Below, piece after piece: positions 7,564 through 18,161 of a DNA stretch of 64,000 bases. The translations under genes and the position numbers were made by a program. The notes beneath the pieces were generated by a model that did not search any database, was not told where the DNA came from, and worked only from the letters and a program-made list of their open reading frames with translations. This stretch comes from Bacillus altitudinis 41KF2b (GTDB taxonomy: Bacteria > Bacillota > Bacilli > Bacillales > Bacillaceae). Within the stretch, counting starts at the first letter, position 1; each line of letters begins with the position of its first letter. The stretch spans positions 62,001 through 126,000 of the forward strand of contig NZ_ASJC01000007.1 in the NCBI RefSeq assembly GCF_000691145.1. Reading direction: 5' to 3'.

Positions 7564-8514
7564 ATGAACACCCTTTTACACATTAGTCACTTTGCAGGAA
7601 GAACATTCGCTATATGGGTCATTGTCTTTGCTTGTCTAGGTTTTACTTTTCCTGCGGCATTTTCTTTGATTGGACCTTATATCCCTTTTTTACTGGGCAT
7701 TATTATGTTTGGCATGGGGCTGACGCTGTCTTCTGAAGATTTTAAAGAGCTTTTTAGAAAGCCTCTTTATGTATTGATTGGGGTTTTAGCGCAGTATACA
7801 CTGATGCCACTCATAGCATTTTTATTGGCCTATGGGTTACATTTACCTTCTGAAATCGCTGTCGGTGTCATTCTCGTCGGCTGCTGTCCAGGCGGGACTG
7901 CATCCAATGTAATGACCTTTTTGGCGAAAGGAAATACGGCCTTATCCCTTGCCGTGACAACGATCTCGACACTACTTGCTCCCATTTTGACCCCTGTTTT
8001 TATTTATATTTTTGCAAAATCTTGGTTATCTGTATCACCGGGTGCTTTGTTTTTGTCGATTGTCCAAGTTGTCTTAATTCCAATTATTTTAGGTGTCATC
8101 GTCAAATTGTTTTTTAAAAAACAAGTGACGTATGCTGTACAAGCACTTCCACTTGTATCTGTTACTGGCATTGTCGCCATCATTGCAGCTGTTGTCAGTG
8201 CAAATAAAGAACAGATTCTGCAATCTGGACTGCTTATTTTTGCCGTTGTTGTTTTACATAATGCTCTTGGTCTATTATTGGGTTACCTCATTGCAAAATG
8301 GTGTAAAATGGACATTCCTTCTCAACGAGCAATTTCAATAGAAGTAGGGATGCAAAACTCTGGACTTGGCGCAGCCCTTGCGACCGCACATTTTTCTCCG
8401 CTTGCCGCCGTCCCCAGTGCCATTTTTAGCGTATGGCATAATTTATCTGGCTCTTGGCTGGCAACATTTTGGTCAAAAAGAAGCTACCCAGAAAATAAAG
8501 ACCAAAAAAGCTAG
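7564..8514 (+). CDS. yocS: BASS-family sodium-dependent transporter YocS
   Basis: A 316-aa integral membrane protein with about nine hydrophobic segments and the bile-acid:sodium symporter fold. Motifs include GMGLTLS early, GCCPGGTASN in the first crossover region and EVGMQNSGLG in the second; these carry the sodium-binding residues of the family. ATG 7564 gives MNTLLHISHFAGRTFA, matching the expected N-terminus; TTG 7552 is an alternative. Natural substrates are usually organic anions such as keto acids rather than bile acids. The CodY-like box would fit a substrate linked to branched-chain amino-acid metabolism (inference). Confidence 0.88.
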   Translation: MNTLLHISHFAGRTFAIWVIVFACLGFTFPAAFSLIGPYIPFLLGIIMFGMGLTLSSEDFKELFRKPLYVLIGVLAQYTLMPLIAFLLAYGLHLPSEIAVGVILVGCCPGGTASNVMTFLAKGNTALSLAVTTISTLLAPILTPVFIYIFAKSWLSVSPGALFLSIVQVVLIPIILGVIVKLFFKKQVTYAVQALPLVSVTGIVAIIAAVVSANKEQILQSGLLIFAVVVLHNALGLLLGYLIAKWCKMDIPSQRAISIEVGMQNSGLGAALATAHFSPLAAVPSAIFSVWHNLSGSWLATFWSKRSYPENKDQKS

Positions 8515-8538
8515 TACCCTCATCGGTACTAGCTTTTT
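8505..8538. terminator. Bidirectional terminator between yocS and odhB
   Basis: A perfect 14-bp stem (8505-8518 with 8525-8538) with a 6-nt loop and T runs on both strands. The yocS stop codon lies within the left arm, and odhB ends a few bases to the right on the opposite strand. Confidence 0.9.
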
Positions 8539-8545
8539 CTTTCGA

Positions 8546-9802
8546 TTATCCTTCAAGCAATAGCTGTTCAGGATCTTCAAGTAGATTTTTAATCGTGACA
8601 AGGAACCCAACAGCTTCTTTACCATCGACAATACGGTGGTCGTATGAAAGAGCTAAATACATCATTGGACGGTTTTCAAAGCGTTCTTCATCAATTGCAA
8701 CAGGACGAAGTTGAATTTTATGCATACCTAAAATTCCAACTTGAGGACTGTTTAAAATTGGTGTTGAAAGCAGAGAACCAAATGTTCCTCCGTTTGTGAT
8801 CGTGAATGATCCACCTTGTAATTCATTGAGCGATAATTTGTTATCTCTTGCTTTTTTCGCAAGATGACCGATTTCTTTTTCAATTCCTGCAAATGATAGT
8901 CTGTCTGCATCACGGACAACTGGTACCACAAGCCCTTCATTGGCGGCTACAGCAATACCGATGTCATAGAATTTTTTAATGACAAGCTCATCACCTTGAA
9001 TTTCTGCGTTGAGAAGTGGATATTTTTTAAGTGCTGCTACCACTGCTTTTGTGAAGAAGGACATGAAGCCCAGTTTCACATCGTTTTGTTCAAGGAAGGC
9101 ATCTTTGCGACGCTTTCTTAGGTCCATGACAGCTGTCATATCGACTTCATTAAATGTTGTCAGCATCGCTGCCGTTTGTTGAACTTCAACTAAACGTTTT
9201 GCAATGGTTTGTCTGCGGCGTGACATTTTTTCACGCTCAACTGGTTTCCCTGCTTGATCATTTTGCACCGCAGCATTTGCTTTTGGCGCGGCTTTCGGTG
9301 CACTTGCAGGAGCTTCATTCTTTTGGTAAGAAGCTACATCCTGCTTTCGTACCCTGCCCAGCGGATCTGCGGTTGGAATCTCAGATAAGTCTAACCCCTT
9401 CTCTCTTGCTAGTTTTCTAGCTGCTGGAGAAGCGATCGTTCTGCCATTACCAGATTTCGGCTCTTCTTTTGCTGCCTCTTCTTTTTGTTCAGCTGCTGGT
9501 TCTTCTTTCGAAGCTGGTGCAGAATCTTGCTCAGGTGCTGGAGCTGCGGACTCGCTTCCGCCAGCTTCACCTGCTGCAATCGTTCCGATGACTTCTCCAA
9601 CTTGGACAGTGTCACCAGAATCTTTCAGTACTTCTTTTAGAACACCAGATTCTTCAGCTGTCAATTCGACATTGACTTTATCTGTTTCAAGTTCTAACAG
9701 GTATTCCCCCTGCTCAACATAATCGCCCGGCTGTTTTAGCCACTGAGCAATTGTTCCTTCCGAGATTGATTCCGCTAGTTCAGGTACTTTAATTTCCGCC
9801 AT
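8546..9802 (-). CDS. odhB: Dihydrolipoamide succinyltransferase, E2 of 2-oxoglutarate dehydrogenase
   Basis: The 418-aa E2 subunit transfers the succinyl group from lipoate to CoA in the TCA cycle. Domains in order: lipoyl domain (about 1-76, lipoylated Lys42 in ETDKVNV), an Ala/Pro/Glu-rich linker, the E3/E1-binding domain ([13 protein letters not shown], about 125-160), a second linker, and the catalytic domain, which ends with SYDHRIVDG carrying His389 and Asp393. It lies 14 nt downstream of odhA in the same operon. Length and architecture are those of B. subtilis OdhB. Confidence 0.97.
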   Translation of the reverse strand: MAEIKVPELAESISEGTIAQWLKQPGDYVEQGEYLLELETDKVNVELTAEESGVLKEVLKDSGDTVQVGEVIGTIAAGEAGGSESAAPAPEQDSAPASKEEPAAEQKEEAAKEEPKSGNGRTIASPAARKLAREKGLDLSEIPTADPLGRVRKQDVASYQKNEAPASAPKAAPKANAAVQNDQAGKPVEREKMSRRRQTIAKRLVEVQQTAAMLTTFNEVDMTAVMDLRKRRKDAFLEQNDVKLGFMSFFTKAVVAALKKYPLLNAEIQGDELVIKKFYDIGIAVAANEGLVVPVVRDADRLSFAGIEKEIGHLAKKARDNKLSLNELQGGSFTITNGGTFGSLLSTPILNSPQVGILGMHKIQLRPVAIDEERFENRPMMYLALSYDHRIVDGKEAVGFLVTIKNLLEDPEQLLLEG

Positions 9803-9816
9803 TTTTCATTTCCCCC

Positions 9817-12651
9817 TTAGTTTTTGCGAGTCAAGCTATCAGATACAATTCGTTCTTGTTCTTTTTTATGAACAGTTGGATCACCCTCAGCCGTACTTGA
9901 ACGTCTTCTGCGGCCGATGTAACGTACTTTTACTTTTTCAGATGCAATTTCACGTAAATATGGCTCAATATATCCCCAAGCGCCCATATTTTGCGGTTCT
10001 TCTTGCACCCATACGATTTCTTCTAAGTTCGACAGTTTTGATAAAATGGCTTTAATATCTTTGGCTGGGAATGGATATAATTGTTCCACTCTCGCAATAT
10101 GAAGCCAATCTTTTGAGTCTTCCATTTGAGTAAAACGATCACTAATATCGATCGATACCTTCCCGCTCGATAGCACAAGGCGTGTTACTTTTTCATGATC
10201 ATGCACAAGGCCCGGCTGTTCAAGAACTGGACGGAACTGTCCATCTGTTAGTTCTTGGACTTCGGATAATGTGTTCGGGTTACGAAGCAGACTCTTCGGT
10301 GTCATGATGACAAGAGGACGAATCTCTTCACGAAGCAGCATTTTCGCCTGTCTTCTAAGAATATGGAAGTATTGAGCTGCACTTGTCAGATTCGCAACTG
10401 TCCAGTTATTCTCAGCAGCTGATTGCAAGAAGCGTTCTGTTCTTCCACTAGAATGTTCTGGACCTTGTCCTTCATATCCATGTGGCAAGAGCATCACAAG
10501 CCCTGACTTTTGTCCCCACTTGGCGCGGCCTGCTGAAATAAATTGATCAAAATACACTTGAGCCGCATTTGCGAAGTCTCCAAATTGAGCTTCCCAAATC
10601 ACTAATGTTTCAGGAGAATAGACATTATAACCATATTCAAACCCGATGACAGAGCCTTCTGACAGTGGACTATTATGGACTGTAAATGATGCATTTGCAT
10701 CACTCAGTTCATGAAGAGCAATGAATTCATCTCCCGTTTGACTGTCGTGAAGAACAAGGTTTCTTTGAGCAAATGTGCCTCGCTCAGAATCCTGTCCGGT
10801 CATTCGAATCGGCGTACCGTCTTTTAATATAGATGCAAATGCCAGTGCTTCACCAAGTGACCATTCCACTTTGCGATCATCTGTAAACACTTTTGCACGT
10901 TTTTCAAGGATCCGCTTTAGCTTACCGAATACTTGGAAGTCTTTCGGCCAGCTAATTAATTCTTCATTCAGCTTTCTTAATACATCAAACTCTACGGATG
11001 TATCAACTGCAGGGAAGCCGTTAGATACAGGCTCTGGCAGTTCGATTTCTTGAATCGTATGTTCTTTCTTTGAAGGTACTTTTTTATAAGCTTCTTCAAT
11101 TTTTGCCGTGACAGCCTGCTCAATTTCTTCTCTTTGTTCTTTTGACAGAAGGCCCTCAGTGACAAGCTTATCTGCGAAGATATTCTTGACCGTTTTGTGC
11201 TTTCTGACCGCATCGTACAGCATTGGCTGAGTAGTAGAAGGCTCATCCATTTCGTTATGGCCATATCTGCGGTAGCCAATCAAGTCAATTAAGAAATCCT
11301 TTTTAAACCGTTTACGGTATTCTACCGCCAGCTGAACAGCTGCTAAACAAGCTTCTGGATCGTCTGCATTGACGTGAACAATTGGAATCTCGAAACCTTT
11401 TGCAAGGTCACTAGCGTATTTCGTTGAACGAGATTCATTGCTTTCTGTGGTAAATCCAATCATATTGTTGGCAATGATATGGATCGTTCCCCCCACTTGA
11501 TAGCCGACTAATTGACTTAAATTTAATGTTTCTGCGACAATTCCCTCTCCAGGAAATGCAGCATCCCCATGAATTAAGATGGCTAACGCTTTTTCAACGT
11601 CTTGAACTGGATAGCCTTTTTGAGTACGCGATTCTTGCGCTGCACGAGTGCTTCCTTCAATAATCGGGTCAATAAATTCCAAGTGACTTGGGTTATTGGC
11701 AAGTGTGACTCTTGCACTCTTTGTATCTTCATCTTTGATTTGGCGGTCAGCACCGAGATGATATTTTACATCCCCTGTCCATCCGTAGCTGATGCCAATA
11801 GAGCCTTCTGATGGTACAAGCTCTTTATTAGGCGCATGCTGGAATTCTGAGAAAATGATCTCATATGGCTTTCCTAACACATGTGCTAATACATTTAAAC
11901 GGCCTCTATGTGCCATTCCAATGTTAATATTTGAAGTCCCTTGTGTAACAGACTCGGATATAATTTCATCAAGTACTGGAACAAGTGCGTCTAATCCTTC
12001 TATAGAAAAACGCTTTTGTCCAACAAATGTTTTATGAAGGAACTGCTCAAATTGCTCGACTTCTGTTAATCTTTTGAGTACAGAAACTAGTTTATCTGCT
12101 GGTTTTTTCTTAAATAATTCACCAGACTCAATAGATTTAGAGAGCCAGTTGCGCTCTTCGAAGTCATGTACATGATCAAACTCAAATGAAATGGTACGCT
12201 TATACGTATTTCTCAAATGGTTAATGGCTTCTATGCCGTTTGAAATGTGTTTAGGTGCATCTGGACTAATAATTGATATTGGAATATTCTTAACGTCTTC
12301 TTCAGTTAAACCGTATTCCTTTAATGGAAACAGCTCTTGTAATTCCTTTTCTTTGCGAAGAGGATTGACGGAAGCATTTAAATGGCCATACGTTCTGATG
12401 TCTTCTGCCAGTTTAACGACTGATGCTATCTTTTGGATTTGTTCAGAAGTAACTACGCTATTTTCTTTTTTCCCAATTTCCTCCTTCATTTCACTCGGTG
12501 GTGCACCAAGTTCATCAAATATGCCTCTTATGTCTTCATCAACACTAGTAGGATCCTGGACATATTGATCGTAGAGCTCGAGCACGTAGCCGAGGTTCGG
12601 ACCATGAAATTCTTCCCAACTCAACGGTTGTTTCACATCATTTTGAAACAT
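9817..12651 (-). CDS. odhA: 2-oxoglutarate dehydrogenase E1 component
   Basis: The 944-aa thiamine-diphosphate E1 subunit decarboxylates 2-oxoglutarate and succinylates the lipoyl arm of OdhB. The substrate- and ThDP-binding motifs [21 protein letters not shown] and the metal-site region (ANNMIGFTT) are clear, as is the pyrimidine-binding half ([25 protein letters not shown]). ATG 12651 (MFQNDVKQ) gives exactly 944 aa, the B. subtilis OdhA length; GGGGGT upstream is a suitable SD. The TTG at 12669 would add six residues. odhA is first in the odhAB operon. Confidence 0.97.
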   Translation of the reverse strand: MFQNDVKQPLSWEEFHGPNLGYVLELYDQYVQDPTSVDEDIRGIFDELGAPPSEMKEEIGKKENSVVTSEQIQKIASVVKLAEDIRTYGHLNASVNPLRKEKELQELFPLKEYGLTEEDVKNIPISIISPDAPKHISNGIEAINHLRNTYKRTISFEFDHVHDFEERNWLSKSIESGELFKKKPADKLVSVLKRLTEVEQFEQFLHKTFVGQKRFSIEGLDALVPVLDEIISESVTQGTSNINIGMAHRGRLNVLAHVLGKPYEIIFSEFQHAPNKELVPSEGSIGISYGWTGDVKYHLGADRQIKDEDTKSARVTLANNPSHLEFIDPIIEGSTRAAQESRTQKGYPVQDVEKALAILIHGDAAFPGEGIVAETLNLSQLVGYQVGGTIHIIANNMIGFTTESNESRSTKYASDLAKGFEIPIVHVNADDPEACLAAVQLAVEYRKRFKKDFLIDLIGYRRYGHNEMDEPSTTQPMLYDAVRKHKTVKNIFADKLVTEGLLSKEQREEIEQAVTAKIEEAYKKVPSKKEHTIQEIELPEPVSNGFPAVDTSVEFDVLRKLNEELISWPKDFQVFGKLKRILEKRAKVFTDDRKVEWSLGEALAFASILKDGTPIRMTGQDSERGTFAQRNLVLHDSQTGDEFIALHELSDANASFTVHNSPLSEGSVIGFEYGYNVYSPETLVIWEAQFGDFANAAQVYFDQFISAGRAKWGQKSGLVMLLPHGYEGQGPEHSSGRTERFLQSAAENNWTVANLTSAAQYFHILRRQAKMLLREEIRPLVIMTPKSLLRNPNTLSEVQELTDGQFRPVLEQPGLVHDHEKVTRLVLSSGKVSIDISDRFTQMEDSKDWLHIARVEQLYPFPAKDIKAILSKLSNLEEIVWVQEEPQNMGAWGYIEPYLREIASEKVKVRYIGRRRRSSTAEGDPTVHKKEQERIVSDSLTRKN

Positions 12652-12737
12652 TTTGAACACTACCCCCAACTTTGATCATCAAGTGATTGAACACTATCTC
12701 GATATAACTTCCAGAACACAATGACCAAATTTATGTA

Positions 12738-12751
12738 ATAAAACGCTTCCA
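12738..12751 (-). promoter_or_regulatory. Possible cre (CcpA) site upstream of odhA
   Basis: The minus strand reads TGGAAGCGTTTTAT. It matches the cre consensus TGNAANCGNWWNCA except at the last two positions. It lies about 90 nt upstream of the odhA start codon. Catabolite control of odhAB would be sensible, but no convincing -10/-35 pair could be fixed here, so the geometry is unknown. Confidence 0.35.
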
Positions 12752-12857
12752 ATCATATTCTACCACTGTTTCGGATTACTTTCTACATTCTTTGTTCAAT
12801 TAAAGATAAAAAATTCAAAGAAAAACAAAAAATTTAAATCATTCCGAAAAATATTTT

Positions 12858-12884
12858 AAAGAAAGGGGCAAAACCTTATGCCCC
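12858..12884 (-). terminator. Terminator after yojO
   Basis: GGGGCA / TGCCCC stem overlapping the yojO stop codon region and followed on the minus strand by TTTCTTTAAAATATTTTT. The U tract is imperfect, so strength is uncertain. Confidence 0.6.
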
Positions 12885-14792
12885 AATGCTTTTATGCAGC
12901 AATTTCTTGAGTAATGGATATAGCACATCTGGCAATGTATCGACATCCGGTACAAAAATGCTGAACTTGCCATACATATCTTGGATCGTTTTCATCTGCG
13001 CCTCTTCAATCGGAGAATTGGATAAAAACACATTGATCACTTCAATTCCCTTTTTTCTCGCTTCGAGAACCGCTTCATGTGTATCCACGATCCCATTTTG
13101 TTCGTAGCTGAATGCAGCCGGCTCTCCGTCTGAGAAAACAATGAGGAACTTTTGCTCTTCTCTTCGTTTTAAAATCATTTTTGTCATTTGGCGAATCGCA
13201 TATCCATCCCGGTTATCTTCTTCTGGCTCAAGTGACATAATGGATGGTCCTGCGTCAAATAAGGAATCTTTGAACGATACGACGGTGTTAAAGTAGTTCG
13301 GCTGACTTGTTTCAGTTGCGTCATTTGTATCTTCCCAGAACCCAACAATTTGATGAGGTACCTGCACTGATTTTAAAGCTTCATGAAACAGAACAATCCC
13401 TTTTTTTGTCTCATCCATCTTGTCAAACATACTCGCAGAGCAGTCAACTAATAAAGTGAACACAGCATCAATTTGAGAAGATGGCGCTTGTTTTTTATAA
13501 AATAGTCGAGGGTTAGACTCTGTAAAATAACGAATGAGCTTTTTACTGAGACGCCCTGCATGAAGATCTGTTTTTGGCCATGATTTTTTATGCTCAAGTG
13601 TTTTTTGAATCATTTGTTTTAAGCGTTTCTGATAAGGCTCGATTGCCTTTGCGTGCTGCCTGTACACATCTACTTGCTCTGGTGAAGGAGATTCTGGTGA
13701 AATCATGACTGGAAATGCATATTTGTTTTCTTTTCCATTCTCATGCGAATCTGCCCCGCTTTCTTCTCCTTCTGCCTCTTCTAGTGCTTCAAGCTTTGAA
13801 TAGTCTTTTCGATGGGTTTGTTTGGCTGAACCTTGAACCGTTCCAAGCGCCTGATCTCCATCGTCACCTTCTCTTGCCGCATCTTTACCGAGATCGCTTT
13901 TACCACCGTGTTCTAAATCAAATTGAAGGAAACTTTTAGATGGTGCTTCCGTTTCTCTATGCCATACTTCCATATATTCATTATGGATGTCTTCATCCCC
14001 CTCTTTTTCCCGATCGACTTTTATATCCTCACTTAATTTTGGCTTTCTTTTGAGGTCATGGAAAAGCGGTTCTTTTGCCGCTTTTTCATAGTCCAATTCT
14101 GGGAAGAAAAAGTATGTGTTCAGCATATCCTTTTCAAGGAGCTCATCGAAGCCTTCTGTCAATTCCTTCACAATGATGGCGATATCAGATGTCGAGCGTG
14201 CGTCATATACACGTTCAAGACTTGACTCAATAAACGGAATCATTGGATCTATCCGCTCATGAAGGGGTGGAATTTCTTCAAGCGGAGATTCGGCTGTCAG
14301 CTTCACGTATATCGCACAAAAGAGTGCATCTGTTAAAATACTGCGCTCTTGGTTAATCGTTAATTGTGTTTTAAAGTGACGTCTGTAAAGCTCTCTTCTC
14401 CGTTTAAATACCTTTTTTGTTCCTGGGCGGTCACGTTTAATCCGCTCTTCAATGCGGATATCTTCAAACAGCATAAACAATTGTTTGCACACATCAGGAA
14501 TGGATAATGTGTGGGCATAGGAAATGATGTCTTCAAACACTGTAAGATCGCTATACACTGTCCCTACTGCTCGCAGAAACACATCACTTTTTAGGCCTGC
14601 CATCATATCCTCTTGATGACGATCATCCCAAAAATGGCTGATGAAAATTTTCTTTTCAAACGGTTCATAGTACGATTGAACACCGTATTCAAGCTCCACA
14701 TCATCACTTTTGGCAAGTGTTTTGGCTAAATCCGTTAATTCCATAAATAGAAATGAATCGATTCTGCTGTCATTAAATTTGATGAATTTCAA
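12876..14792 (-). CDS. yojO: VWA-domain protein YojO, partner of a MoxR ATPase
   Basis: A 638-aa protein with a long charged N-terminal and middle part (acidic linker around residues 270-350) and a C-terminal von Willebrand factor A domain. The MIDAS motif is DCSASM, with a later threonine/aspartate pattern (VFSDGEPAAF). Family architecture matches NorD/CobT/CbbO-type VWA proteins that work with MoxR AAA+ ATPases to remodel or insert metal into client enzymes. The MoxR partner yojN ends 11 nt upstream. The client is unknown. Confidence 0.85.
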   Translation of the reverse strand: MKFIKFNDSRIDSFLFMELTDLAKTLAKSDDVELEYGVQSYYEPFEKKIFISHFWDDRHQEDMMAGLKSDVFLRAVGTVYSDLTVFEDIISYAHTLSIPDVCKQLFMLFEDIRIEERIKRDRPGTKKVFKRRRELYRRHFKTQLTINQERSILTDALFCAIYVKLTAESPLEEIPPLHERIDPMIPFIESSLERVYDARSTSDIAIIVKELTEGFDELLEKDMLNTYFFFPELDYEKAAKEPLFHDLKRKPKLSEDIKVDREKEGDEDIHNEYMEVWHRETEAPSKSFLQFDLEHGGKSDLGKDAAREGDDGDQALGTVQGSAKQTHRKDYSKLEALEEAEGEESGADSHENGKENKYAFPVMISPESPSPEQVDVYRQHAKAIEPYQKRLKQMIQKTLEHKKSWPKTDLHAGRLSKKLIRYFTESNPRLFYKKQAPSSQIDAVFTLLVDCSASMFDKMDETKKGIVLFHEALKSVQVPHQIVGFWEDTNDATETSQPNYFNTVVSFKDSLFDAGPSIMSLEPEEDNRDGYAIRQMTKMILKRREEQKFLIVFSDGEPAAFSYEQNGIVDTHEAVLEARKKGIEVINVFLSNSPIEEAQMKTIQDMYGKFSIFVPDVDTLPDVLYPLLKKLLHKSIGA

Positions 14793-14803
14793 AAGTCAGA
14801 ACC

Positions 14804-15682
14804 TCACTCGAATAATGTTTGAGCGATATTTCTTACCGCTGCTTTTTCCCGGTCATCTTCTAGCTTCTCTACAATTCCTCGTTCAATTGCACGAAGCGGC
14901 GGAATATATTGCGCAAGATCACATGTATCTAACAGTGCGCGAATGGATGCGGCTTCTTCACTGACCTGTCCATTGTGTGCTTGGACGATGAGATCTGATG
15001 AGAGCTGTACGAATTGATCGATTAACCGCTCATCCTTTAATACGGACTGAGTGTGCAGTACTTCTTTTAAAATGCCACCGCCAATGTAAGGAACTTCAAT
15101 GACGACAAAACGGTTTTTCAGCGCTTCATTGAGCGGCACTGTCCCCACATATCCCTCATTGATTGCTGCAATCACGCCAAAACCTTCTTCTGCTCTAACG
15201 ACTTCACCTGTAAATGGGTTTGTCATCATTTTTCTGTAATCAAGCACACCGTTTAAAATAGGCAGTGTTTCTGGTTTTGCCATGTTGATTTCATCAATAT
15301 ATAAAAGGTGTCCTTTTTTCATTGCTTTTGTAACGGGTCCTTCAATGAATTCTATAGAAGCAACTTGTCCATCATTATGGATGGTTTTATAGCCAATAAG
15401 ACTTTCTGCATCAAGGTCAACTGAGCAGTTTACACTGTGCATCGGCTGTTGAAAGAAAGCGGATAAAGTTTCTGCTAGTTTGGTTTTACCTGAGCCCGTC
15501 GGTCCTTTTAACAGAACATTTTTTCCTAGGGCAAGTGCAATCATGGCATCTTGAATAATAGACGTATCTTGTGATTCATAGCCGCCTGTTCCGATAAGCG
15601 GACGAAATTCTTCTTCGAGAACTTTTCCTTTTGCTTCGATCATTGCTTGAATTTCTTCTGGGAGTGATGGTTGGTTAAACAT
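14804..15682 (-). CDS. yojN: MoxR-family AAA+ ATPase YojN (NorQ/CbbQ type)
   Basis: A 292-aa AAA+ ATPase. Walker A is GPTGSGKT (60-67), Walker B is LLYIDE (126-131), and the sensor-1 asparagine is in VIAAINEG. No membrane segment. MoxR proteins act as chaperones with VWA partners, and yojO follows 11 nt downstream. Sequence and order match B. subtilis yojN-yojO. A hairpin at 15727-15762 separates the pair from the SodC-like gene upstream. Confidence 0.88.
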   Translation of the reverse strand: MFNQPSLPEEIQAMIEAKGKVLEEEFRPLIGTGGYESQDTSIIQDAMIALALGKNVLLKGPTGSGKTKLAETLSAFFQQPMHSVNCSVDLDAESLIGYKTIHNDGQVASIEFIEGPVTKAMKKGHLLYIDEINMAKPETLPILNGVLDYRKMMTNPFTGEVVRAEEGFGVIAAINEGYVGTVPLNEALKNRFVVIEVPYIGGGILKEVLHTQSVLKDERLIDQFVQLSSDLIVQAHNGQVSEEAASIRALLDTCDLAQYIPPLRAIERGIVEKLEDDREKAAVRNIAQTLFE

Positions 15683-15726
15683 ATATGATTAATTCCTCTC
15701 TTCGATCATTTTCCTCACCAAGTATA

Positions 15727-15762
15727 CTAAAAAAACCTTTATGCACTCAATACATAAAGGTT
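15727..15762 (-). terminator. Terminator after the SodC-like gene
   Basis: AACCTTTATG / CATAAAGGTT perfect 10-bp stem with a 9-nt loop, followed on the minus strand by TTTTT. Confidence 0.85.
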
Positions 15763-15771
15763 CGTCTTCTG

Positions 15772-16350
15772 TTATTTTACCATTTCTTTTGTGATGGCTC
15801 CGCAAGCAATGCGTTTCCCTGAGTTGCCAGAAGGGTTGCTTAAGTAATCATCTGCTTCTGCATGGATGATGAAACTTCGCCCGTTTTGATCGATTAATTG
15901 ATTTGGGCCTCCCTTTAACGTCACATCTGGTACATTCACGACAACATCAATTTGTCCATCTGCCCCTACCTCTAAATTAGGCATATCTCCAGCATGATGC
16001 CCTTTTGGGTTGTCGAAGCCATGCTCTCTATGGGTCGGATTAAAGTGAGCCCCCGCCGTTTCAAAATCTGGCGTTTCACATATTCCTGTTTCATGAATAT
16101 GAAAGCCGTGAGGACCTGGTGGCAGTCCTTTCGCTTTCACATGCAGATCCAGCCCATTTTCTGAGGACTCTCTTATTTCAATGCTCCCTATTTTTTGCCC
16201 GCTTTCGTTTATGAGTGACGTTGTGACTGGTGCTTGTTTAGGTGCGGCAACTTCTCTTGTTTCTTCTGTCGTTTCTTTTTTCGGCGGTGCATGACATGCT
16301 GATGCGGTAAAGATCAAACATATCATGATCATCCACACTGACTTTTTCAT
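15772..16350 (-). CDS. yojM: Cu/Zn superoxide dismutase-like lipoprotein YojM
   Basis: A 192-aa protein with a lipoprotein signal peptide (MKKSVWMIMICLIF, lipobox TASAC, Cys19) and a SodC domain, so it is anchored outside the membrane. Histidines expected for copper and zinc are all present: His84 and His86 (HIH), His102 (AHFNP), His110, His119 and Asp122 (HHAGD), and His163 (IIHAEADDY). The disulfide cysteines are Cys91 and Cys183. From memory, B. subtilis YojM lacks two of the copper ligands, so this copy may be a functional enzyme. Single-gene unit. Confidence 0.9.
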   Translation of the reverse strand: MKKSVWMIMICLIFTASACHAPPKKETTEETREVAAPKQAPVTTSLINESGQKIGSIEIRESSENGLDLHVKAKGLPPGPHGFHIHETGICETPDFETAGAHFNPTHREHGFDNPKGHHAGDMPNLEVGADGQIDVVVNVPDVTLKGGPNQLIDQNGRSFIIHAEADDYLSNPSGNSGKRIACGAITKEMVK

Positions 16351-16403
16351 TTATGACTGCCCCCTTTTGATATCAGTATGGACAATCACAGCAACGGGCA
16401 AAC

Positions 16404-16429
16404 AAAAAAAGCCGAAAATCGGCTTTTTT
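16404..16429 (-). terminator. Terminator at the end of cwlS
   Basis: AAAAAAGCCGA / TCGGCTTTTTT stem. The cwlS stop codon at 16428 lies in its 5' arm on the minus strand. Confidence 0.85.
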
Positions 16430-17759
16430 AGAAGAAACGTTTTGCGCCTAGGTAGGCTTTTTTCCAATAAGGATTGCTTAAGTTTGAAATTCCTACTCCG
16501 CTGTCACTTGCATGAAGGAAATCTCCTCCACCTAGGTATAGTCCCATATGAGAAGGACCTGCTTTGTACGTTGTGAAATAAACAAAATCTCCAACTTGTG
16601 GTGTGCTGACAGGCGTCATCATATTCCAGTATCCTGCTGTACTCAATCTAGATACTGATGAAACCTTATTAATGAGATAGTAAACAAAGCCGCTACAATC
16701 AAATCCAGCTGGTGTATTGCCACCCCATCTGTAAGGAATGCCTGTGAGTTTTTTACCTTCTTGAATCATTGTCGTGATTTTTGCATTCATTGGAACGTCA
16801 GTTTTATTATTGTTGACCGGTGTTGTTGAACCGTTTGACGTAGAACCATTAGATCCAGTTGAACCGGAAGCTGTTCCGTTGATTTTTAATACTTGTCCAA
16901 TTCTCAGCACATCACTTTTCAAGCTGTTTGCTGTGCGGATTGATTGAACCTGCACCTTAAACTGATTCGCAATTTTCCATAATGAATCACCTGATTTAAC
17001 CGTATAAGATGTGGTTTTACTACTTGAAGACTGATTGCTGTTTGAAGGCGTGCTAGATTGAGCAGGTGCTTTCGGCTGACTTGGTTTTGACGTCACCGTT
17101 CCTTTTACCTTCAATACTTGATTTGGATAAATCATATCAGATTTTAGCGAGTTCAATGTTTTAATTTCACCAATCGACATGTTTAACGAATTGGCAATTT
17201 TCCAAAGTGAATCGCCTAATTTTACTTTATATGTACTAGATGCTGATGACGAACTATTAGAATTCGTTGATTTGTTACTTGAGCTAGAATTAGATGTTGA
17301 GTTTGAATTTGTGGACTGGCTGCCGCTCGTTTTCGTCGTTCCAGACACTTTCAGCTTTTGTCCAGGACGAATGAGGTCACTGTTTAAGCTGTTCAAACTT
17401 TTCAAACTTGCAACTGACATTTTGTGATTCTTCGCAATCAGCCATAATGAATCCCCAAGCTTGACTGTATAGCTAGATGTTGTTGAAGCACTTGATTTCG
17501 TTGCTTTTGAACTTGTTGATGAGCTGGATTTTGAACTTTTTGCACTAGGAATCTTTAAGCTTTGTCCTGCAAAAATCATCGTCGTTTTTAATTGATTAAG
17601 AGATTGAAGTTCCGAAATACTTGTGTTGTACTGTTCGGCAATCTTCCAAAGTGAGTCACCGCTTTTCACCTTGATCGTCTGTGCTTCTGCCGGTGCAGCA
17701 ATAACAGCTGAGCCTGCGATCGCTGAAACTGTGAGGCCGGTTACTACTTTTTTCTTCAT
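16428..17759 (-). CDS. cwlS: D,L-endopeptidase CwlS with four LysM domains
   Basis: A 443-aa secreted peptidoglycan hydrolase. A signal peptide ([16 protein letters not shown] ... APAEAQ) is followed by four LysM repeats (each with the KxGDSLW-IA core), separated by Ser/Thr/Asn-rich linkers, and a C-terminal NlpC/P60 domain. The catalytic Cys is in GFDCSGF, with His in HMGLYLG and a second polar residue after GDFLHA. The four-LysM count identifies CwlS rather than LytE (three) or LytF (five). It cleaves D-Glu-mesoDAP bonds at septa and poles. ATG 17759 is chosen because GGCGGAG precedes it. Confidence 0.9.
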   Translation of the reverse strand: MKKKVVTGLTVSAIAGSAVIAAPAEAQTIKVKSGDSLWKIAEQYNTSISELQSLNQLKTTMIFAGQSLKIPSAKSSKSSSSTSSKATKSSASTTSSYTVKLGDSLWLIAKNHKMSVASLKSLNSLNSDLIRPGQKLKVSGTTKTSGSQSTNSNSTSNSSSSNKSTNSNSSSSASSTYKVKLGDSLWKIANSLNMSIGEIKTLNSLKSDMIYPNQVLKVKGTVTSKPSQPKAPAQSSTPSNSNQSSSSKTTSYTVKSGDSLWKIANQFKVQVQSIRTANSLKSDVLRIGQVLKINGTASGSTGSNGSTSNGSTTPVNNNKTDVPMNAKITTMIQEGKKLTGIPYRWGGNTPAGFDCSGFVYYLINKVSSVSRLSTAGYWNMMTPVSTPQVGDFVYFTTYKAGPSHMGLYLGGGDFLHASDSGVGISNLSNPYWKKAYLGAKRFF

Positions 17760-18161
17760 AGATAAATCTCCGCCTTTCATGATTTCGTTCCTTAAGACTT
17801 ATGTACTAGTTTTGAGTTTAGCATTTAATGGTTCTGCTTCTCTTGCACTATTTTATCTTTATTTCTATTATATTACTCGACATGAAGACGTTGGGCAATA
17901 CTAAATAGGTTAGAGCAGCAAACTCAAAATGCTAAAACAAAGCCATATCGTTTCTATCGGCTGTTTGCTGTATTTATAAACAATTTTTAAGGAATTTTTA
18001 AGTTGACGTTTAGAAATTTGTCAAAACAAGCACGTTGCTAGTTTCATAGTTCTATTCTACATGACAAATTTTTCTGTATCAAATGACTTTTTACTTAATT
18101 GCCTGTTTTTTCTCCTCAATAAAAAAAGCACCCTTCCCAATGAAGAATGCTGTGTTCATGT
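17760..18161 (-). promoter_or_regulatory. 402-bp non-coding region upstream of cwlS
   Basis: No credible gene. The minus strand carries GCCGATAG at 17961-17954, a 7-of-8 match to the SigD -10 (GCCGATAT), about 200 nt upstream of cwlS. The -35 opposite it is poor, so this is only a candidate for SigD control, which would suit a cell-separation enzyme. The right end holds the cdaS terminator. Confidence 0.35.
18120..18152 (-). terminator. Terminator after cdaS
   Basis: AGCATTCTTC / GGAAGGGTGCT stem on the minus strand with mismatches, followed by TTTTTTT, just beyond the cdaS stop. Confidence 0.75.

Noticed and set aside
16850..17690. Repeated DNA blocks that might suggest a CRISPR or tandem repeat array
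   Set aside because: They are the coding repeats of four LysM domains and Ser-rich linkers in cwlS; the units are diverged and spaced irregularly.
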